From positions 13,782,643 to 13,846,642 of the forward strand of contig CM057140.1 of NCBI GenBank assembly GCA_029964075.1: DNA of 64,000 bases, read 5' to 3'. Positions 59,401-64,000 of this stretch are shown here, in pieces. The stretch comes from Patiria pectinifera. Its lineage: Eukaryota > Echinodermata > Asteroidea > Valvatida > Asterinidae. Both the position numbers and the translations under genes were made by a program. Numbering within the stretch: position 1 is the first letter of the stretch; each line of letters opens with the position of its first letter. Under the pieces are notes generated by a model, which had not been told where the DNA came from, did not search any database, and saw nothing but the letters and a program-made list of their open reading frames with translations.

Positions 59401-62400
59401 ACACTTTAGGAGGCATAATAAACATACTTTCATACTCAAGAAGTGATTATTGAAGAGATTTGGGCAAGTATAAAGGATTTATGGACAAATATTCAGATTT
59501 CTTTTACTTAATTTTCATTTTTTTGCGCGCCATATTTCCTTTGAACGGCACATTTGGCAAGAGAAATTTTGGGAATGCGTTCTAAGGGCCCTCAGGCATC
59601 TTCCTAGCAAGTTTCAAGCGATTTCATTTTTTGGCCAAAATTGAAAAAATTGCAAGGGGTTAGCCTTACATTTTTAGCAAATTTGGGTCAAAAATCGACT
59701 TTTCTGGAAACAACTCAGAAACACTTTAGGAGGCATAATAAACATACTTTCATACTCAAGAAGTGATTATTGAAGAGATTTGGGCAAGTATAAAGGATTT
59801 ATGGAAAAATATTCAGATTTCTTTTATTTAATTTTCAATTTTTTGCGCGCCATATTTCCTTTGAACGGCACATTTGGCAAGAGAAATTTTAGGAATGTGT
59901 TCTAAGGGCCCTAAGGCATCTTCCTAGCAAGTTTCAAGAAATTTCATATTTGGCCAAAATTGAAAAAAAATTGCAAGGGGTTAGCCTTACATTTTTAGCA
60001 AATTTTTAGAAACACTTTAGGAGGCATAATAAACATACTTGCATACTCGAAAAGTGATTATTGAAGAGATTTGGGCAAGTATAAAGGATTTATGGAAAAA
60101 TATTCAGATTTCTTTTATTTAATTTTCAATTTTTTGCGCGCCATATTTCCTTTGAACGGCACATTTGGCAAGAGAAATTTTGGGAATGCTTTCTAAAGGC
60201 CCTCAGGCATCTTCCTAGCAAGTTTCAAGCAATTTCATTTTTTGGCCAAAATTGAAAAAAATTGCAAGGGGTTAGCCTTACATTTTTAGCAAATTTGGGT
60301 CAAAAATCGACTTTTCTGGAAACAACTCAGAAACACTTTAGGAGGCATAATAAACATACTTTCATACTCAAGAAGTGATTATTGAAGAGATTTGGGCAAG
60401 TATAAAGGATTTATGGACAAATATTCAGATTTCTTTTATTTAATTTTCAATTTTTTTGCGCGCCATATTTCCTTTGAACGGCACATTTGGCAAGAGAAAT
60501 TTTGGGAATGCTTTCTAAAGGCCCCCAGGCATCTTCCTAGCAAGTTTCAAGCAATTTCATTTTTTGGCCAAAATTGAAAAAAATTGCAAGGGGTTAGCCT
60601 TACATTTTTAGCAAATTTGGGTCAAAAATCGACTTTTCTGGAAACAACTCAGAAACACTTTAGGAGGCATAATAAACATACTTTCATACTCAAGAAATGA
60701 TTATTGAAGAGATTTGGGCAAGTATAAAGGATTTATGGAAAAATATTCAGATTTCTTTTATTTAATTTTCAATTTTTTGCGCGCCATATTTCCTTTGAAC
60801 GGCACATTTGGCAAGAGAAATTTTGGGAATGCTTTCTAAAGGCCCTCAGGCATCTTCCTAGCAAGTTTCAAGCAATTTCATTTTTTGGCCAAAATTGAAA
60901 AAATTGCAAGGGGTTAGCCTTACATTTTTAGCAAATTTGGGTCAAAAATTGACTTTTCTGGAAACAACTCAGAAACACTTTAGGAGGCATAATAAACGAA
61001 CTTTCATACTCAAGAAGTGATTATTGAAGAGATTTGGGCAAGGATAAAGGATTTATGGAAAAATATTAAGATTTTTTTCATTTAATTTACATTTTTTGCA
61101 CGCCATATTTCCTTTGAATGGCACATTTGGCAAGAGAAATTTTGGGAATGCGTTCTAAGGGCCCTCAGGCATCTTTCTAGCAAGTTTCAAGCGATTTCAT
61201 TTTTTGGCCAAAATTGAAAAAATTGCAAGGGGTTAGCCTTACATTTTTAGCAAATTTGGGTCAAAAATCGACTTTTCTGGAAACAACTCAGAAACACTTT
61301 AGGAGGCATAATAAACATACTTTCATACTCAAGAAGTGATTATTGAAGAGATTTGGGCAAGTATAAAGGATTTATGGACAAATATTCAGATTTCTTTTAT
61401 TTAATTTTCATTTTTTTGCGCGCCATATTTCCTTTGAACGGCACATTTGGCAAGAGAAATTTTGGGAATGCGTTCTAAGGGCCCTCAGGCATCTTCCTAG
61501 CAAGTTTCAAGCGATTTCAGGTTTTGGCCAAAATTGAAAAAATTGCAAGGGGTTAGCCTTACATTTTTAGCAAATTTGGGTCAAAAATCGACTTTTCTGG
61601 AAACAACTCAGAAACACTTTAGGAGGCATAATAAACATACTTTCATACTCAAGAAGTGATTATTGAAGAGATTTGGGCAAGTATAAAGGATTTATGGACA
61701 AATATTCAGATTTCTTTTATTTAATTTTCATTTTTTTGCGCGCCATATTTCCTTTGAACGGCACATTTGGCAAGAGAAATTTTGGGAATGCGTTCTAAGG
61801 GCCCTCAGGCATCTTCCTAGCAAGTTTCAAGCAATTTCATTTTTTGGCCAAAATTGAAAAAATTGCAAGGGGTTAGCCTTACATTTTTAGCAAATTTGGG
61901 TCAAAAATCGACTTTTCTGGAAACAACTCAGAAACACTTTAGGAGGCATAATAAACATACTTTCATACTCAAGAAGTGATTATTGAAGAGATTTGGGCAA
62001 GTATAAAGGATTTATGGACAAATATTCAGATTTCTTTTACTTAATTTTCATTTTTTGCGCGCCATATTTCCTTTGAACGGCACATTTGGCAAGAGAAATT
62101 TTGGGAATGCGTTCTAAGGGCCCTCAGGCATCTTCCTAGCAAGTTTCAAGCAATTTCATTTTTTGGCCAAAATTGAAAAAATTGCAAGGGGTTAGCCTTA
62201 CATTTTTAGCAAATTTGGGTCAAAAATCGACTTTTCTGGAAACAACTCAGAAACACTTTAGGAGGCATAATAAACATACTTTCATACTCAAGAAGTGATT
62301 ATTGAAGAGATTTGGGCAAGTATAAAGGATTTATGGACAAATATTCAGATTTCTTTTATTTAATTTTCATTTTTTTGCGCGCCATATTTCCTTTGAACGG

Positions 62401-64000
62401 CACATTTGGCAAGAGAAATTTTGGGAATGCGTTCTAAGGGCCCTCAGGCATCTTCCTAGCAAGTTTCAAGCAATTTCATTTTTTGGCCAAAATTGAAAAA
62501 AATTGCAAGGGGTTAGCCTTACATTTTTAGCAAATTTGGGTCAAAAATCGACTTTTCTGGAAACAACTCAGAAACACTTTAGGAGGCATATTAAACATAT
62601 TTTCATACTCAAGAAGTGATTATTAAAGAGATTTGGGCAAGTATAAAGGATTTATGGAATAATATTCAGATTTCTTTTATTTAATTTTCATTTTTTCGCG
62701 CGCCATATTTCCTTTGAACGGCACATTTGGCAAGAGAAATTTTGGGAATGCGTTCTAAGGGCCCTCAGGCATCTTCCTAGCAAGTTTCAAGCAATTTCAT
62801 TTTTTGGCCAAAATTGAAAAAATTGCAAGGGGTTAGCCTTACATTTTTAGCAAATTTGGGTCAAAAATCGACTTTTCTGGAAACAACTCAGAAACACTTT
62901 AGGAGGCATAATAAACATACTTTCATACTCAAGAAGTGATTATTGAAGAGATTTGGGCAAGTATAAAGGATTTATGGACAAATATTCAGATTTCTTTTAC
63001 TTAATTTTCATTTTTTTGCGCGCCATATTTCCTTTGAACGGCACATTTGGCAAGAGAAATTTTGGGAATGCGTTCTAAGGGCCCTCAGGCATCTTCCTAG
63101 CAAGTTTCAAGCGATTTCATTTTTTGGCCAAAATTGAAAAAATTGCAAGGGGTTAGCCTTACATTTTTAGCAAATTTGGGTCAAAAATCGACTTTTCTGG
63201 AAACAACTCAGAAACACTTTAGGAGGCATATTAAACATATTTTCATACTCAAGAAGTGATTATTAAAGAGATTTGGGCAAGTATAAAGGATTTATGGAAT
63301 AATATTCAGATTTCTTTTATTTAATTTTCATTTTTTCGCGCGCCATATTTCCTTTGAACGGCACATTTGGCAAGAGAAATTTTGGGAATGCGTTCTAAGG
63401 GCCCTCAGGCATCTTCCTAGCAAGTTTCAAGCAATTTCATTTTTTGGCCAAAATTGAAAAAATTGCAAGGGGTTAGCCTTACATTTTTAGCAAATTTGGG
63501 TCAAAAATCGACTTTTCTGGAAACAACTCAGAAACACTTTAGGAGGCATAATAAACATACTTTCATACTCAAGAAGTGATTATTGAAGAGATTTGGGCAA
63601 GTATAAAGGATTTATGGACAAATATTCAGATTTCTTTTATTTAATTTTCATTTTTTCGCGCGCCATATTTCCTTTGAACGGCACATTTGGCAAGAGAAAT
63701 TTTGGGAATGCTTTCTAAAGGCCCCCAGGCATCTTCCTAGCAAGTTTCAAGCAATTTCATTTTTTGGCCAAAATTGAAAAAATTACATTTTTAGCAAATT
63801 TGGGTCAAAAATTGACTTTTCTGGAAACAACTCAGAAACACTTTAGGAGGCATAATAAACATACTTTCATACTCAAGAAGTGATTATTGAAGAGATTTGG
63901 GCAAGTATAAAGGATTTATGGACAAATATTCAGATTTCTTTTATTTAATTTTCAATTTTTAGGCGCGCCATATTTCCTTTGAACGGCACATTTGGCAAGA
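56480..64000 (+). repeat. Satellite array, 320-bp unit, about 23 copies, open at the right edge
   Basis: The landmark CACTTTAGGAGGCA recurs at 56531, 56851, 57481, 57801, 58121, 58441, 58761, 59081, 59402, 59722, 60013, 60334, 60656, 60976, 61295, 61615, 61935, 62254, 62575, 62895, 63215, 63535 and 63839; one copy near 57171 lost it. Most steps are 319-322 bp. Copies are nearly identical except for the first, diverged one. Short copies occur at 59722-60013 and at 63535-63839. Variant monomers (TTAAACATATTTTC type) alternate with the common type at 57801-58761 and 62575-63535, giving a local 640-bp repeat. The unit is AT-rich with a GCGCGCC patch and GGGCCC. No coding function is seen. Confidence 0.97.

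Noticed and set aside
60392-60577. 61-codon frame in the satellite
   Set aside because: It exists in one monomer only because of small changes; other monomers break it.

Overview
The window is animal genomic DNA. GC-rich coding exons of about 40-250 bp (one of 910 bp) with strict GT-AG borders sit in AT-rich introns, and the DNA carries tRNA-derived SINEs, MITEs, minisatellites and a long satellite array. A foldback element whose inverted arms are made of 15-16 bp tandem repeats resembles the sea-urchin TU elements. With the overall repeat style this suggests a marine deuterostome, most likely an echinoderm. No search was run, so the taxon is an inference.

Layout. (1) 426-1364, minus strand: an intronless class A GPCR. 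(2) 3248-34135, plus strand: the last 30 exons (1,875 residues, all phases consistent) of a divergent dynein heavy chain, best matching DNHD1. The 5' part lies left of the window, so the GPCR is probably nested antisense in a dynein intron. (3) 36560-45696, plus strand: a complete 16-exon USP45/USP16-type deubiquitinase (999 residues, catalytic triad visible). (4) 50289-54848, plus strand: a seven-exon gene for a 266-residue protein with an N-terminal hydrophobic segment and a YccV/HspQ-like (hemimethylated-DNA-binding family) domain. (5) from about 56480 to the right edge: a homogeneous tandem satellite, 320 bp unit, about 23 copies, with local two-monomer higher-order structure.

The three multi-exon genes point the same way but have separate 5' and 3' regions. 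Nothing suggests an operon or a shared pathway beyond general cell biology (motor, deubiquitinase, YccV protein).

The most unusual theme is the crowding of tandem duplications at splice junctions. Minisatellites or degenerate copies of the exon end plus donor begin within tens of bases of many dynein and USP donors, two acceptor regions carry similar duplications or arrays, and the dynein stop codon region is duplicated. Other notable items are the foldback element with a candidate 8-bp target-site duplication, a nested MITE pair flanked by 78-bp direct repeats, an 18-nt candidate micro-exon, and several hairpin or terminal-inverted-repeat elements.
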